Of a stretch of 32,572 nt of DNA, positions 14,997 through 22,745 are shown piece after piece. This DNA comes from a virus, in IMG/VR virus record IMGVR_UViG_3300035183_001033, positions 1 to 32,572 of that record; one strand, given 5' to 3'. The notes under the pieces were generated by a model. It made no database searches. It saw only the letters and a program-made list of their open reading frames with translations, and was not told the origin of the DNA. A program made the position numbers and the translations under genes. Within the stretch, counting starts at the first letter, position 1. Each line of letters opens with the position of its first letter.

Positions 14997-15515
14997 TTAA
15001 GCGAGCGGCGACGCGCCAGGCTCTGGTTCGGAGAGGAGGCGTTGCAGGGCGCGGATGCCCGCGCGGAGCATGAGGTCGGCGGCGTCTTTGGTGAGCCGGC
15101 CGGAGTCGTCGAGCGGCACGAAGGGGCGCGCGGGGATGGTGACCTGCTTGACCGACCACCAGCGGCCGCCTGATTGGAAGCGCAGCAGTGGCTTGTCCTT
15201 CGGCTTGATGGTGCCGCCGAATTGATGAATGGCGGCGTAGATGGTTGGGTTGCCGAGGGTGACAGAGTTCGATGAGACGTCGAGGGTGAAGGATTTGGCT
15301 AGCGTGCCGGAGGCTTGAAGATTCGAGGCGGAGCCGTCGCGCTTGGGGGGCCAGGGCTTGGGGCGGAAGTCGGCACCGACGGAGTTGAAGGCGCCCTCGG
15401 TGATGGACTTCAACGTGGTGCCGATGGAGCGAAGCACGGGCTCCTGATTCTGATTGAGTTCGTCCAGGCGGCGCAGGAAGCGGGCGATCTGGGCGGTGTT
15501 GATGTTGATGCGCAT
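14997..15515 (-). CDS. G: G-like virion morphogenesis protein
   Basis: 172 residues from MRININTAQIARFLRRLDE; the 30 upstream codons of the longer frame overlap the F gene and look non-coding. The order of segments fits the Mu G / phage virion morphogenesis family: an N-terminal helix, ITEGAFNSVGADFRPKPWPP, LQASGTLAKSFTLDV, then YAAIHQFGGTIKPKD and IPARPFVPLDD. The AxIHQFGG and PARPF motifs are hallmarks. These proteins act in head completion/tail joining. It follows the F-like gene by 8 bases and precedes the capsid promoter region. Confidence 0.85.
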   Translation of the reverse strand: MRININTAQIARFLRRLDELNQNQEPVLRSIGTTLKSITEGAFNSVGADFRPKPWPPKRDGSASNLQASGTLAKSFTLDVSSNSVTLGNPTIYAAIHQFGGTIKPKDKPLLRFQSGGRWWSVKQVTIPARPFVPLDDSGRLTKDAADLMLRAGIRALQRLLSEPEPGASPLA

Positions 15516-15523
15516 GGAGCGGC

Positions 15524-16402
15524 TCAGGTGTTTTCGATCCAGTCGAGGACGGTCTGGTCTGGGGTGATCTTGGTGCGGCGCGCCCAGGCGGTGAATTGTT
15601 TCCACTCGTCTTCAGAGTAGCGCGCGCGGAGGGTCTTCGCGTCGAGGCGCAGATTGTCGGGATGCCATTGGTAGGCGCCGGGCTCGCCTCGGGCGGCGGG
15701 GGCGGTGACGTCGTGCGTACCCATTGAGACGACGCGCCCGTTGCGGTCGCGGAGTTCGCCGCGCGTGATTTGGCCCTGGCGGAGTTTTTCGAGGGCGGGG
15801 CCTTCGAGGACGAGGCGGTCTTCGGGTTTGCGCTTCAGGTCGCGGGCGCGTTCGAGTTCGAGGAGGTCTGGATTGATCGGGCGGACGCGGCAGCGGCAGC
15901 CCCAATCCCAGGGCGGAAAGTGGTCATTCCAAAACGGGTCATCCTTCGGGAGGATGATGCCGTTGAGCGCGAGGTGAGAGTCGCGGACGCGGTCGTCTTC
16001 CGTGGCGAGATACTGCAGGTGCGTGGTGTCGTCATCTTCCTGGGCGACGCGCCAGTTGGCGGCCTGGTAGGCCTGGAAGGCGTGCGTGCGGAGAAGCAGA
16101 GTGGCGCGCGTGGCGGCGGCTTCTTCGGAGCCGAAGGCGGCGGCGAGGGTGTCGGCGATGCGCTGCTTGGCCTCATTCCAGGTGACCGGTTCGCCCCCGG
16201 TGGTTTGGCCGCGCGTGAAGTCTTCGATCTCGGCGCGGATGCGCTCGATTTGATTCAGGCCTTCGAGGCCGGTGACGGTGATCGCGCGCGCGCGCAGCTC
16301 GGGCAGGAGCTTGTCGAAGACGGCGCGGGTGACCGCGGGCTTCGAGCGGAGGATGGCCGCGGCCTCTTCGTGGGGCTGGAAGAATTCGACCTGGGCAGCC
16401 AT
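15524..16402 (-). CDS. F: Mu F-like minor head / head morphogenesis protein
   Basis: 292 residues. The signature of the Mu F (gp30) family is complete: helix HAFQAYQAANWRVAQ, then YLATEDDRVRDSHLALNG (Asp136/137, His143), PKDDPFWNDHFPPWDWG and the CRC triad at 169-171. The family makes a minor head protein packed near the portal and needed for head assembly; in some relatives the domain is fused to toxins or ADP-ribosyltransferases, but none is seen here. It starts 3 bases after the portal stop, as in Mu 29-30. Confidence 0.92.
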   Translation of the reverse strand: MAAQVEFFQPHEEAAAILRSKPAVTRAVFDKLLPELRARAITVTGLEGLNQIERIRAEIEDFTRGQTTGGEPVTWNEAKQRIADTLAAAFGSEEAAATRATLLLRTHAFQAYQAANWRVAQEDDDTTHLQYLATEDDRVRDSHLALNGIILPKDDPFWNDHFPPWDWGCRCRVRPINPDLLELERARDLKRKPEDRLVLEGPALEKLRQGQITRGELRDRNGRVVSMGTHDVTAPAARGEPGAYQWHPDNLRLDAKTLRARYSEDEWKQFTAWARRTKITPDQTVLDWIENT

Positions 16403-16405
16403 GAG

Positions 16406-18244
16406 TCAGGATGGCTTCGCAGCCGCGGCGCCCGCGGCGGCGGCGATTTGGAGGGCGGCGTCAAGCTCGGCCTGCAGGCGTTCCGGCGACCAGTCGGCGT
16501 AGAGTTCGCGGACGCGCCGCAGGGCGTCGGCGGGGGAGTCGCTGGCGAGGATGGCTTCGAGAAAAGGGCGCATCGCGCCCGAGTAGGCGGCGGCGAGGGC
16601 GGCGCGGCGCTCGGGAGAGATGTGCATCTCCGGGGGTGGCGGGGTGGGGGCGGAATCGGGCGCGGCGCCGGCGGCGGCGAGAGGGGCGGCGGCGGGATGG
16701 GGCGGCGCTTGGCGCGGCGCGCCACTAGCACCCTCCGCGATGTCGCGCAGTTCGGTTGTGGGCGCGCTTTTCGGCGCGGAGGTGTGCGGATAGCGGACGG
16801 TTGGTTCGGCAGCTCCTGGCGGCGTTTGGGCGGCGGTGAGGGCGCGGGCGGCGGCCAGGCCCGGGAATGGGGTTGGGGCCGGCTTCGCGATCACGTCGTC
16901 TTCGGGGCCGGGTAGCGGGATGTCGAGATGGTCGTAGAGCCATTCGCGCGGGAGCGGGATTCCGGCGCTGAGGAGCGTGGCGACACGCTGGGCGTCGGCG
17001 GCTCGGTCGGGCTCGCGCGCGGGCTCGGCGTGGATTTCGGGACAGAGATCATCCGAGCCGTAGTTGAGTTCGCAAATCCAGGGGATGAGCTGGCGATTGA
17101 GGACGCCGGCGGCCCAGTCGGCGGCGGCGCGGAGGATGTCTTCGCGGACGCGCTCGTGGACGCGGCCGAGGGCCTGAGAGCCGACGCCCTGAGTGTCTGA
17201 GGTTAGCGATTGCCCTAGGATGAGCAGGACGCAGGCGCGGTCGGCACGATCGAGGATGCCGTCCTGCGGAGAATTGCCGGCGCTCGTCTTCGACTCGAAA
17301 AGCTGCAGAGTCGTGCCTTCTGGTACGGCGAGCCAGCCGGCGCTGCCGGCATTGGTCAGGGCCTCGCCGATGCGGCGGATGAGGGCGTCGCTGGCGCCGG
17401 TCGGATAGGTGGCGAAGCGGAAGGGTATGCCGAAAATCTGCGCGTGGTTCAGAAGCCAGGAGGCGGAGAAGTTCGCCGCGGCCCACCACCAGGCGAGAGG
17501 CCGGAGTAGAGCAGCGCCCAGGTAGTGCGAGGTTTTCTGTCGGGCGATGCCGACGATGAATTTGTATGGGGGCAGCTCGGCGAGGCGGGTTGGAGCCGCG
17601 CCGCGCGCCGCGTTCTTGAGGCCGATGCGGCCGTCTTCGGCCACGCCGTAGTTCGAAGGGTGAACCCATTGCCCCGCGCGGGGCACGATGATCAGGCCGT
17701 AATCGGGGTGCTCGCGCTCTTCCCAGAGCAGCTCGATCAAGGAGATGCCCTTGCCCCATGCATCGAGCAGATCGAAGAGCAGGCCGCCGAAGTCGAGTTC
17801 ATCCAAATCGGGACGCGGGCGCATGCGCCAGATCGCGTAGCTGACCAGGGCCGCGCGCTGCTCGGCTTCCGGTTCGGGCGACTGGCCTTCTTCGGCCCAG
17901 GGCCGGAGCGTCCATTTCATGGCGGCGACCTGGCGGCGCAGCTCGGCGAGACATTTGGCGAGCATGGGCCAGGTTTCCTCCATCAAGTCGAACAGCTCCC
18001 ATTGCGAGAGGAGGTCGCCGGCGAGGCCCTGAAGGAGGGTCTGTTCGACGTATTGCGGCGTGAAAGTGGAGACGCGCGCGGAGCGCCAGTGCGGCGCGAC
18101 TTCGGGGCGGAGGATGGAGGAGAGCGAAGGGTCGAGGCGCGGCAGGCTGGCGGGCGCGGCGAGAATCGGGGCGCGGGCCATCGCGGCGGCCAACGAGATG
18201 CCGGGCGGCGCGTGCTGTCGCCAGAGAGGAACCAAGGTGCTCAT
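16406..18244 (-). CDS. Portal protein, Mu gp29-like (DUF935)
   Basis: 612 residues. The core (about 20-480) follows the gp29 family: SLSSILRPEVAPHWRSA, WELFDLMEETWPMLAKCLAE, VAAMKWTLRPW, DAWGKGISLIELLW, VIGQSLT-like LLILGQSLTSDTQG, ALGRVHERVREDILRAA and WICELNYG. The portal is the dodecameric channel for DNA entry and exit at one capsid vertex. The last 130 residues form a Pro/Ala-rich linker and an acidic helix (SPERRAALAAAYSGAM), longer than the core family, maybe a contact to the F protein. ATG at 18244 overlaps the terminase stop (ATGA). Confidence 0.9.
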   Translation of the reverse strand: MSTLVPLWRQHAPPGISLAAAMARAPILAAPASLPRLDPSLSSILRPEVAPHWRSARVSTFTPQYVEQTLLQGLAGDLLSQWELFDLMEETWPMLAKCLAELRRQVAAMKWTLRPWAEEGQSPEPEAEQRAALVSYAIWRMRPRPDLDELDFGGLLFDLLDAWGKGISLIELLWEEREHPDYGLIIVPRAGQWVHPSNYGVAEDGRIGLKNAARGAAPTRLAELPPYKFIVGIARQKTSHYLGAALLRPLAWWWAAANFSASWLLNHAQIFGIPFRFATYPTGASDALIRRIGEALTNAGSAGWLAVPEGTTLQLFESKTSAGNSPQDGILDRADRACVLLILGQSLTSDTQGVGSQALGRVHERVREDILRAAADWAAGVLNRQLIPWICELNYGSDDLCPEIHAEPAREPDRAADAQRVATLLSAGIPLPREWLYDHLDIPLPGPEDDVIAKPAPTPFPGLAAARALTAAQTPPGAAEPTVRYPHTSAPKSAPTTELRDIAEGASGAPRQAPPHPAAAPLAAAGAAPDSAPTPPPPEMHISPERRAALAAAYSGAMRPFLEAILASDSPADALRRVRELYADWSPERLQAELDAALQIAAAAGAAAAKPS

Positions 18245-19653
18245 GGGGTTGGGGCGAGATATTCGGGGGTATAGCGGCGCGGCAGGTAGCGCGCGCCAGT
18301 GAGGATCGAGGAAGGGTCCGTGATGGCCCCGCCGGCCCCGGCCGCGGCGGCGCGAAGAGCGAGGGCCAATGCGGTGGCGCGGTCGGCGTGGCCATCGGCG
18401 GTGTGAGGGGCGCGGTAGGTGACGCCGCCGCCGGCGAGCGCGACGCGCTGCACGGCGTGCAGGTCTTCGCGGATTTCGCGCGCGGTCGGGATGCGTAGGC
18501 GTAGATTTTCGCAGGCCATGCGGAGCTTGCTGAAGAGTTCGACCTTCACCGGGTTGGTGAAGGTCACCAACTCGACGCGGCCGTAGGTGTGTTTGGATGG
18601 GTCCCAGGCGCCGAATTGGCGAGCCAGGTAATCGCCGAGGCCCACGCCGGGGCCGGTGTAGTCGAGGCAGACGCGGTGCGCGCGGGCGATGCGCGGGGCG
18701 AGCATCTCGACCTGGGCCGGGGTGTCGAGTCCTCGTAGTTCGAGGACTTCGCGGGTGTGGAGGACGTCGCCGACTTTTTCGAGCGTCCAGCAGACAGTCA
18801 GATCGCGGCGGCGCGCGAAGTCAATGCCGATGTAGCGCGGGGCGCGGGCGGGGTCAGCGCTGGCCCAGTAATCCGGCGGCGCGATGGCGGTGGCTTCGGG
18901 GCTTTCGATCTTCGCGATGAGATCGTAGGGCAGCAAGATGGAGGCAGCGTCGAGAAACTGGCATTCGTACTCCTGCGCCCAACCCTCGGGATCGGCGAGG
19001 CCGGAGCGAAGGGCCTCGATGTCCACTGGCAGGCCGCGCGCGACGGCGTCATGGATGTCCACGCGATGCTTGGACCAGAGCGGATTTTCAGCGTGCCAGA
19101 GCGTGGCGAAGGTGTTGCCCAGGCCGTTCGGCGTAGAAACCACGCGCAGGCGGAGCTCGCCGCGCAGCGGGTTAGTGACGGAGGGATAGATCGCGCGCCA
19201 GATGGCTTCGGGCCGCTCGTGGAATGCGAACTCATCCAGGGTGAGATTCGCCGAATAGCCGCGCGCGGTGTCGGGGTTCGCTGGAATGGCGATCAGGCGC
19301 GAGCCGTTGGGCCAGCGGATTTCGGCGGATTTCAGCAGGGCCTCGGCATGGTCGCGGAGTTCTTGATACTGCTCGACCGCGGCCTTGAAGGCTTCGGCCC
19401 ATTCGCGGGCTTTCACCATCCATTCGAGGGCCTGGCGCTCGCCGGCGCTGAGGGTTACCCAGGTGGTTTTTCGTGCGAGGCAATCGGCGACGGCTTCGGC
19501 GGCGGTGACGAAGGATTTGCCGGTTTGGCGCGCCCAGAGGCCGATTTTGAAGCGGGCGCGGTCATTGAACCAGTCGCGCTGATAGGGCAGGAGGAGATCG
19601 AGCGGCGAGGCGGGCGGCCGGTTCGGAGCGCGACTGGATCGGCGCGGAGGCAT
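18241..19653 (-). CDS. Terminase large subunit, Mu gp28-like
   Basis: 470 residues from ATG 19653, 2 bases after the small subunit stop; the extra 152 codons upstream in this frame are Arg/Pro-rich shadow sequence over the gp27-like gene and were rejected. ATPase: Walker A ARQTGKS (41-47), Walker B NLTLDEFAFHE (Asp140, Glu141), coupling motif VVSTPNG (171-177). The nuclease domain begins with YIGIDFARRRDLTV (Asp278, Asp284) and ends with DGHADRATALALAL. The enzyme packages DNA through the portal and cuts it after a headful, so short host flanks on packaged genomes are expected for this type. Confidence 0.93.
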   Translation of the reverse strand: MPPRRSSRAPNRPPASPLDLLLPYQRDWFNDRARFKIGLWARQTGKSFVTAAEAVADCLARKTTWVTLSAGERQALEWMVKAREWAEAFKAAVEQYQELRDHAEALLKSAEIRWPNGSRLIAIPANPDTARGYSANLTLDEFAFHERPEAIWRAIYPSVTNPLRGELRLRVVSTPNGLGNTFATLWHAENPLWSKHRVDIHDAVARGLPVDIEALRSGLADPEGWAQEYECQFLDAASILLPYDLIAKIESPEATAIAPPDYWASADPARAPRYIGIDFARRRDLTVCWTLEKVGDVLHTREVLELRGLDTPAQVEMLAPRIARAHRVCLDYTGPGVGLGDYLARQFGAWDPSKHTYGRVELVTFTNPVKVELFSKLRMACENLRLRIPTAREIREDLHAVQRVALAGGGVTYRAPHTADGHADRATALALALRAAAAGAGGAITDPSSILTGARYLPRRYTPEYLAPTP

Positions 19654-19655
19654 GG

Positions 19656-20177
19656 TCAGGCGAGCCCGAAAATCTCGCGATAACGCTGCTGTTTCTGCTC
19701 GGGCGTAAGCTCGGGATTTTGGGCCACGGCTTCGGCGGCTTCGGCCTGGGCGGCGCGGCGCTTGAGCAATTCGAGGCGCTCGCGGTCGAGCTCGAGTTCG
19801 CGGTCGCGCTGCGAGAGTTTGCGCAATGCGGCGAACATCTCGGGATTCTGCGAGGCGACCGCGGCGGCGGTGAAGACGGCCTGGCCGACGGCTTCGATCT
19901 GTTCGGCTTTCAGGCCGAGATCGGGAGTTTCTCGGAGGGCGCGCTTGGCGGCTTCGGCGACGGAGCCGAATTCGAGGAAGGCGCGGCGCAGCGGCCATTC
20001 GCTCCACCAGCGAGAGAGGGCGGTGTCGCTGGGCGGTCGGGGCAGGCCGAATTCGCGGGCGATGACCGGCGCGGCTTCGCGGAGGCCGAGCTTCGCGCAG
20101 AGCTCCCAAGCGCGCTGCTGTTGCTCGGCCGTCAGGCCGGCATGCCAGGCATCGGCGCGTGGTTTGCGCGTGCGCAT
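19656..20177 (-). CDS. Terminase small subunit, Mu gp27-like (DUF3486)
   Basis: 173 residues. The N-terminal half has a Trp-rich helical DNA-binding region (LREAAPVIAREFGLPRPPS, DTALSRWWSEWP), followed by an acidic helix and a long charged coiled coil (LRKLSQRDRELELDRERLE, LKRRAAQAEAAEAVA), as in the DUF3486/Mu gp27 family. Small subunits recognise the packaging site and form an oligomer that recruits the large subunit. Order gp25-gp26-gp27-gp28 is as in Mu. Confidence 0.85.
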   Translation of the reverse strand: MRTRKPRADAWHAGLTAEQQQRAWELCAKLGLREAAPVIAREFGLPRPPSDTALSRWWSEWPLRRAFLEFGSVAEAAKRALRETPDLGLKAEQIEAVGQAVFTAAAVASQNPEMFAALRKLSQRDRELELDRERLELLKRRAAQAEAAEAVAQNPELTPEQKQQRYREIFGLA

Positions 20178-20178
20178 G

Positions 20179-20454
20179 TTAGTCGAGGCCGCGGAGTGCG
20201 AGAAAGTCGCGGCCTTGCTTGGTGATGCGCCAGGCGGTGTTCTCGGGGCTTACGGGCTTGTCCACGGAGGCCACGAGGCCGGCGTCGCGCAGGTACAGCA
20301 TTTCCGCTTCGACGTCCTGGCGCGTGAGCCAGGGCCGGCCTTCGGCGATGAGCAGAGAACGGAGAAAGGTGAGCGGCGTGCCGTAGGGCGTGACGTTCGC
20401 GGCCAACACGCGAAGGATGCTGAGGCGGAGTTGTTCGCGCTGCTCGGGGGTCAT
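20179..20454 (-). CDS. gp26-like winged-helix protein
   Basis: 91 residues, with a winged-helix pattern: LRLSILRVLAANVTPYG, a recognition region TRQDVEAEMLYLRDAGLVASVD, and wing AWRITKQGRDFLA. It lies 1 base after the gp27-like start side and 2 bases after the stop of the DUF2730-like gene, the place of Mu gp26, small proteins often labelled ArsR-like. It may bind DNA in packaging initiation or late control; role is not established. Confidence 0.7.
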   Translation of the reverse strand: MTPEQREQLRLSILRVLAANVTPYGTPLTFLRSLLIAEGRPWLTRQDVEAEMLYLRDAGLVASVDKPVSPENTAWRITKQGRDFLALRGLD

Positions 20455-20456
20455 GG

Positions 20457-20882
20457 TTATTTGATCGCGCCGGTGTTGCGCAAAAGAGTCACCACCTCAA
20501 GCGGCATGTTGTCCACGCGCTCATGGACGCGCCTCAGGCTGTCGCTCATTTCGAGGCGGAATTCGGCGAGGCGTTCGTCGAGTTTTGCCAGAATTTCTCG
20601 CTGGCCATTTTCGAGCGCGGTAACGCGGGCTTTGAGGTCTTCGAGGTCGCCTTCGATGGCGCGCTGCGTCTCGGCATAGAGCTCGCGGGTGATGAGCTGC
20701 GGGGCCGCGCGCACGTCCAGCGGCTGGGGGTCGAGCGTGACGCGGCCGCGGCGGCCGAGCCAGAGGCCGAGCAGCGTGGCGGCCGGAGTGGCGAGGGCCA
20801 GCACGATGACGAGGAACCATTTGAGGTGATCGGCCGGGACGTCGGCCAGGTCGGCGAGCAGCATGGCGGGCGCGTTGGACAT
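20457..20882 (-). CDS. gp25-like (DUF2730-type) membrane-anchored coiled-coil protein
   Basis: 141 residues: one transmembrane helix (about 22-42, FLVIVLALATPAATLLGLWL), a short Arg-rich stretch, then a long coiled coil (LEDLKARVTALENGQREIL, LDERLAEFRLEMSDSLRRV). This is the layout of Mu gp25/DUF2730 proteins, found just upstream of gp26-gp28. An inner-membrane spanin would have a similar shape, so a lysis role remains possible given the lipoprotein encoded two genes upstream. Confidence 0.7.
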   Translation of the reverse strand: MSNAPAMLLADLADVPADHLKWFLVIVLALATPAATLLGLWLGRRGRVTLDPQPLDVRAAPQLITRELYAETQRAIEGDLEDLKARVTALENGQREILAKLDERLAEFRLEMSDSLRRVHERVDNMPLEVVTLLRNTGAIK

Positions 20883-20888
20883 CGAGGC

Positions 20889-21074
20889 TCAGGGCGCGTG
20901 CTGAGAGTTGCCGGGGCGCGGCTGCCAGTGCGGAGACTTGAAGGCTTCCTCCCAGGCGGCGCGGATTGCGGCCTCTTGTTCCGGGGTCCAGACCTCGGTG
21001 CGGCGGGCCTCGGCGATGAGACGGCCCGCGAGGCGTAAGGCCTCGATGATGGCGAGCAGCACGGTGGGGTTCAT
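20889..21074 (-). CDS. Small hypothetical protein in the lysis region
   Basis: 61 residues with a hydrophobic N-terminal helix (MNPTVLLAIIEALRLAGRL) followed by an amphipathic Trp/Glu helix (VWTPEQEAAIRAAWEEAF). Its ATG overlaps the stop of the lipoprotein gene (21074..21071). Not recognised. The short hydrophobic helix could associate with the membrane. It belongs to the holin-lipoprotein cluster by coupling. Confidence 0.6.
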   Translation of the reverse strand: MNPTVLLAIIEALRLAGRLIAEARRTEVWTPEQEAAIRAAWEEAFKSPHWQPRPGNSQHAP

Positions 21075-21451
21075 TGCGGCGAGAGTTGGTGCTTCAGTTG
21101 TTCGCGAGCCATGTCTTCGAGCTCGGCCAGGAGCTTGAGCGCGCGGTCGAGGGCGTCGCGATTGTCGGGCGTGCGCGATGCCTGCCAGGCGCGGAGCAAC
21201 TGCGCGGCCAGGCGGTGGGCGGATGGGAAGTCGCGGCGGAGTGTTTCGGCGGCGGCGTGGATTTCGGGGTCCGCGGGCTGGGAGGCGTATTCCCAGGCGA
21301 GGAAGGCGTCCACGATGGCGAAGCTGGAAGAAAGGGTCTGCTGCGCGCGCAGGGTGAGTTCGTCTTGCCCGGGCGCGGGGGCGCGGCAGGCGGAGAGCGC
21401 GGCGGCGGCGAAGGCCGCGAGGAAGAGGCGATGGAGCGGGTGCATGATCAT
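21071..21451 (-). CDS. Phage lipoprotein, possible outer-membrane spanin
   Basis: 126 residues. The N-terminus MIMHPLHRLFLAAFAAAALS ends in Cys22 within the lipobox ALSAC, so cleavage by lipoprotein signal peptidase is predicted. The mature part is helical, with LLRAWQASRTPDNRDALDR and LLAELEDMAREQLKHQLS. In Mu the spanin genes lie in the same place, between lysis genes and gp25. An outer-membrane spanin is usually shorter and Pro-rich, so this is only a possibility. Start overlaps the holin stop by ATGA. Confidence 0.7.
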   Translation of the reverse strand: MIMHPLHRLFLAAFAAAALSACRAPAPGQDELTLRAQQTLSSSFAIVDAFLAWEYASQPADPEIHAAAETLRRDFPSAHRLAAQLLRAWQASRTPDNRDALDRALKLLAELEDMAREQLKHQLSPQ

Positions 21452-21612
21452 TCAGGGCGCGGGCGCTTGACCCACCAGGACCAGAGGATGCCGATGATCA
21501 CGGCCAGGGCAGAGCCGAGGCGCGTCAGATCGTCTTCCGCGATGGCGAGGCCCGCGCCACCGGCGGTGGTGAGGGTATGGCGGATGAGGCCAGCGACTTG
21601 TTCAGAGTTCAT
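21448..21612 (-). CDS. Holin-like single-span membrane protein
   Basis: 54 residues from MNSEQVAGLIRHTLTTAGG; upstream codons of the longer frame run through the regulatory gap and were rejected. An amphipathic N-terminal half is followed by one membrane helix (RLGSALAVIIGILWSWWV) and the basic tail KRPRPE. The WSWWVKR ending is shared by many short phage holins. Holins trigger lysis by permeabilising the inner membrane. It is the first gene of the late operon; no endolysin is visible next to it. Confidence 0.7.
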   Translation of the reverse strand: MNSEQVAGLIRHTLTTAGGAGLAIAEDDLTRLGSALAVIIGILWSWWVKRPRPE

Positions 21613-21716
21613 CGGATGAAAGGTTGAAAGGTGACCGGGGCCGGTGGGGAATCGCGACGGGAGAGCGGCGTCGCCCGGCCCCGGAGTGGGGATGATGGAG
21701 GGTCCCCGAAAACATT

Positions 21717-21747
21717 GCGCGCCGAGCGTACTGGCCGCTCGGCGCGC
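21717..21747 (-). terminator. Strong hairpin upstream of the lysis genes, terminator-like
   Basis: GCGCGCCGAGCG and CGCTCGGCGCGC form a perfect 12-bp stem with a 7-base loop. On the minus strand it is followed by AATGTTTTCGG, a weak T-tract, so it could end the transcript of the HTH gene (stop at 21768). It lies between the late dyad and the holin start within the 155-base gap. The rest of the gap holds a short TGAAAGGT repeat (about 21616..21634). Confidence 0.55.
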
Positions 21748-21753
21748 GTGCAA

Positions 21754-21766
21754 CTGACCTGGTCAG
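21754..21766 (-). promoter_or_regulatory. Dyad CTGACCTGGTCAG, candidate late-activator site
   Basis: A 13-base palindrome directly after the HTH gene and upstream of the lysis/packaging operon. It shares more than its core with the dyad ahead of the capsid gene: on the minus strand both read TCTGACCAGGTCA, then TTGC, then CGCGCG. Position at the start of the late region mirrors Mu, where Mor and C bind dyads upstream of middle and late promoters. Identity of the binding protein is unknown. Confidence 0.6.
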
Positions 21767-21767
21767 A

Positions 21768-22223
21768 CTATGCGCGGCCGCCGATCCATCGGTCTGTGAG
21801 GAACCGATGGAGCGCGTAGCGCGGGATGCGGAGGCCGCTGTCAGTAGAGACGGCCTCGATGGTTCCGGTGCGGATGAATCGGTATACCGTCGTGACTCGG
21901 ATGGCGAGGATGTCCGCGACGGCCAGGGGGTGGAGCGGGAATTCGGGGTCACCGGGATCGAGGAGCCGGAGCACCTGGGGGAGCTCCATGTCGCGGTGGT
22001 GGCGGGGCATCAGGAGTTCCCCGAGCCAGAATCTTAGCTCCCTGCGGGAGCGTGTCTGGGCGATGTCCCAGACCCACAGGAGCGCGCCGGCCTCAACGGC
22101 CTCGACTACGGCCTCGTATGGGAGGTACAGCGCCTCCATAGCCCGCTCGATGGGGACGAGCACCGGGCGGTAGACCCGGTGCGTCGAGGGAATGGCTGGA
22201 ATTGGAGATGTGGCGGTGGTCAT
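21768..22223 (-). CDS. Helix-turn-helix protein, candidate late-gene activator
   Basis: 151 residues. The C-terminal part (about 98-141: HPLAVADILAIRVTTVYRF, IRTGTIEAVSTDSGLRIPR, YALHRFLTDRW) is an excisionase/MerR-like helix-turn-helix with the typical V-x-x-x-T-V-Y-R-F-I-x-x-G-x-I pattern and a strand R-I-P-R. The N-terminal half is helical and unassigned. It is the last gene before the late operon, the position of the Mu late activator C, and its stop lies 2 bases from the CTGACCTGGTCAG dyad. It is not a Mor/C homologue that I can recognise. Role as activator is inference. Its ATG overlaps the upstream stop (ATGA). Confidence 0.7.
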   Translation of the reverse strand: MTTATSPIPAIPSTHRVYRPVLVPIERAMEALYLPYEAVVEAVEAGALLWVWDIAQTRSRRELRFWLGELLMPRHHRDMELPQVLRLLDPGDPEFPLHPLAVADILAIRVTTVYRFIRTGTIEAVSTDSGLRIPRYALHRFLTDRWIGGRA

Positions 22224-22636
22224 GGTCTGATTTGGCCGATTCGTCCGGCCGCAGTGCTGAGGAGGTCAGGGGAGACGGCCTTTTGGCCCGCGCACTGGGA
22301 GCGGGCGCCAGCCGGTGGCGGCTGTCCAGATAGCAGCGCCCTCCAATGGGCGGGCTGGGAAGGCCTCAATCTCCTCAAGCCCGGGGAGGACATGGAGCAA
22401 GCGCCTGGCAGCCGCCAGAGCCGCGGGCGCCGCTCATGGATCGGACACTTTCCAGTAGCACAAACGTTAGCGATGCGAACGCGGCGCGGCCCGCGTGGAT
22501 ATTCGGATCGAGCCCAGATATGCACCCAGATTCTTCCTCCGTCCATTTCTATGGTGATATCACCCCATGGGTCAATCTCGGGTGAATAACCTGCACTCTC
22601 AAGCATTTCCACCGCTGCTTTTCGATTTTGGATCAT
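22220..22636 (-). CDS. Hypothetical protein, possibly binding-domain plus variable tail
   Basis: 138 residues from ATG 22636 (MIQNRKAAVEMLESAGY), right after repeat copy A. The N-terminal 60 residues look like a compact alpha/beta domain (SAGYSPEIDPWGDITIEMDGG, RIWVHIWARSEYPRG). The C-terminal 75 residues are Pro/Arg/Ser-rich and may be disordered. Its stop overlaps the HTH gene start (ATGA at 22223..22220), which supports the whole frame. The DNA of the N-terminal part (about 22500..22636) is more AT-rich than its surroundings. Not recognised. A longer frame from ATG 22747 across repeat A is possible. Confidence 0.55.
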   Translation of the reverse strand: MIQNRKAAVEMLESAGYSPEIDPWGDITIEMDGGRIWVHIWARSEYPRGPRRVRIANVCATGKCPIHERRPRLWRLPGACSMSSPGLRRLRPSQPAHWRALLSGQPPPAGARSQCAGQKAVSPDLLSTAAGRIGQIRP

Positions 22637-22644
22637 ATTGGTGT

Positions 22645-22745
22645 GCGGGCCGCTCCCGCTTGGCCAGGCCAGGCGCTGGCTCGCCCCGGCGGATTGGTTG
22701 TGCCCAGCGCCCGCCTGCCGGTCGGCTGGCGCGGGTTGGGGCCAC
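22645..22745 (-). repeat. Dispersed leader repeat, copy A
   Basis: The first 46 bases (22645..22690) match 24103..24148 at 43 of 46 positions, and similarity continues more weakly for about 50 bases with a 2-base indel. On the minus strand it contains the hairpin GCGGGAGCGGCCCGC, whose only stem-loop difference from copy B is in the loop. It fills the gap between two genes and ends just before the ATG at 22636. Copy B holds the same position before another gene. Confidence 0.75.

Noticed and set aside
14944-15159. N-terminal extension of the capsid fusion
   Set aside because: The 72 residues overlap the G-like gene and the dyad region and look non-coding; ATG 14943 begins a sensible protein.
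19654-20109. N-terminal extension of the terminase large subunit
   Set aside because: The 152 extra residues are Arg/Pro-rich and overlap the well-supported small subunit gene in another frame. ATG 19653 fits the neighbour spacing.
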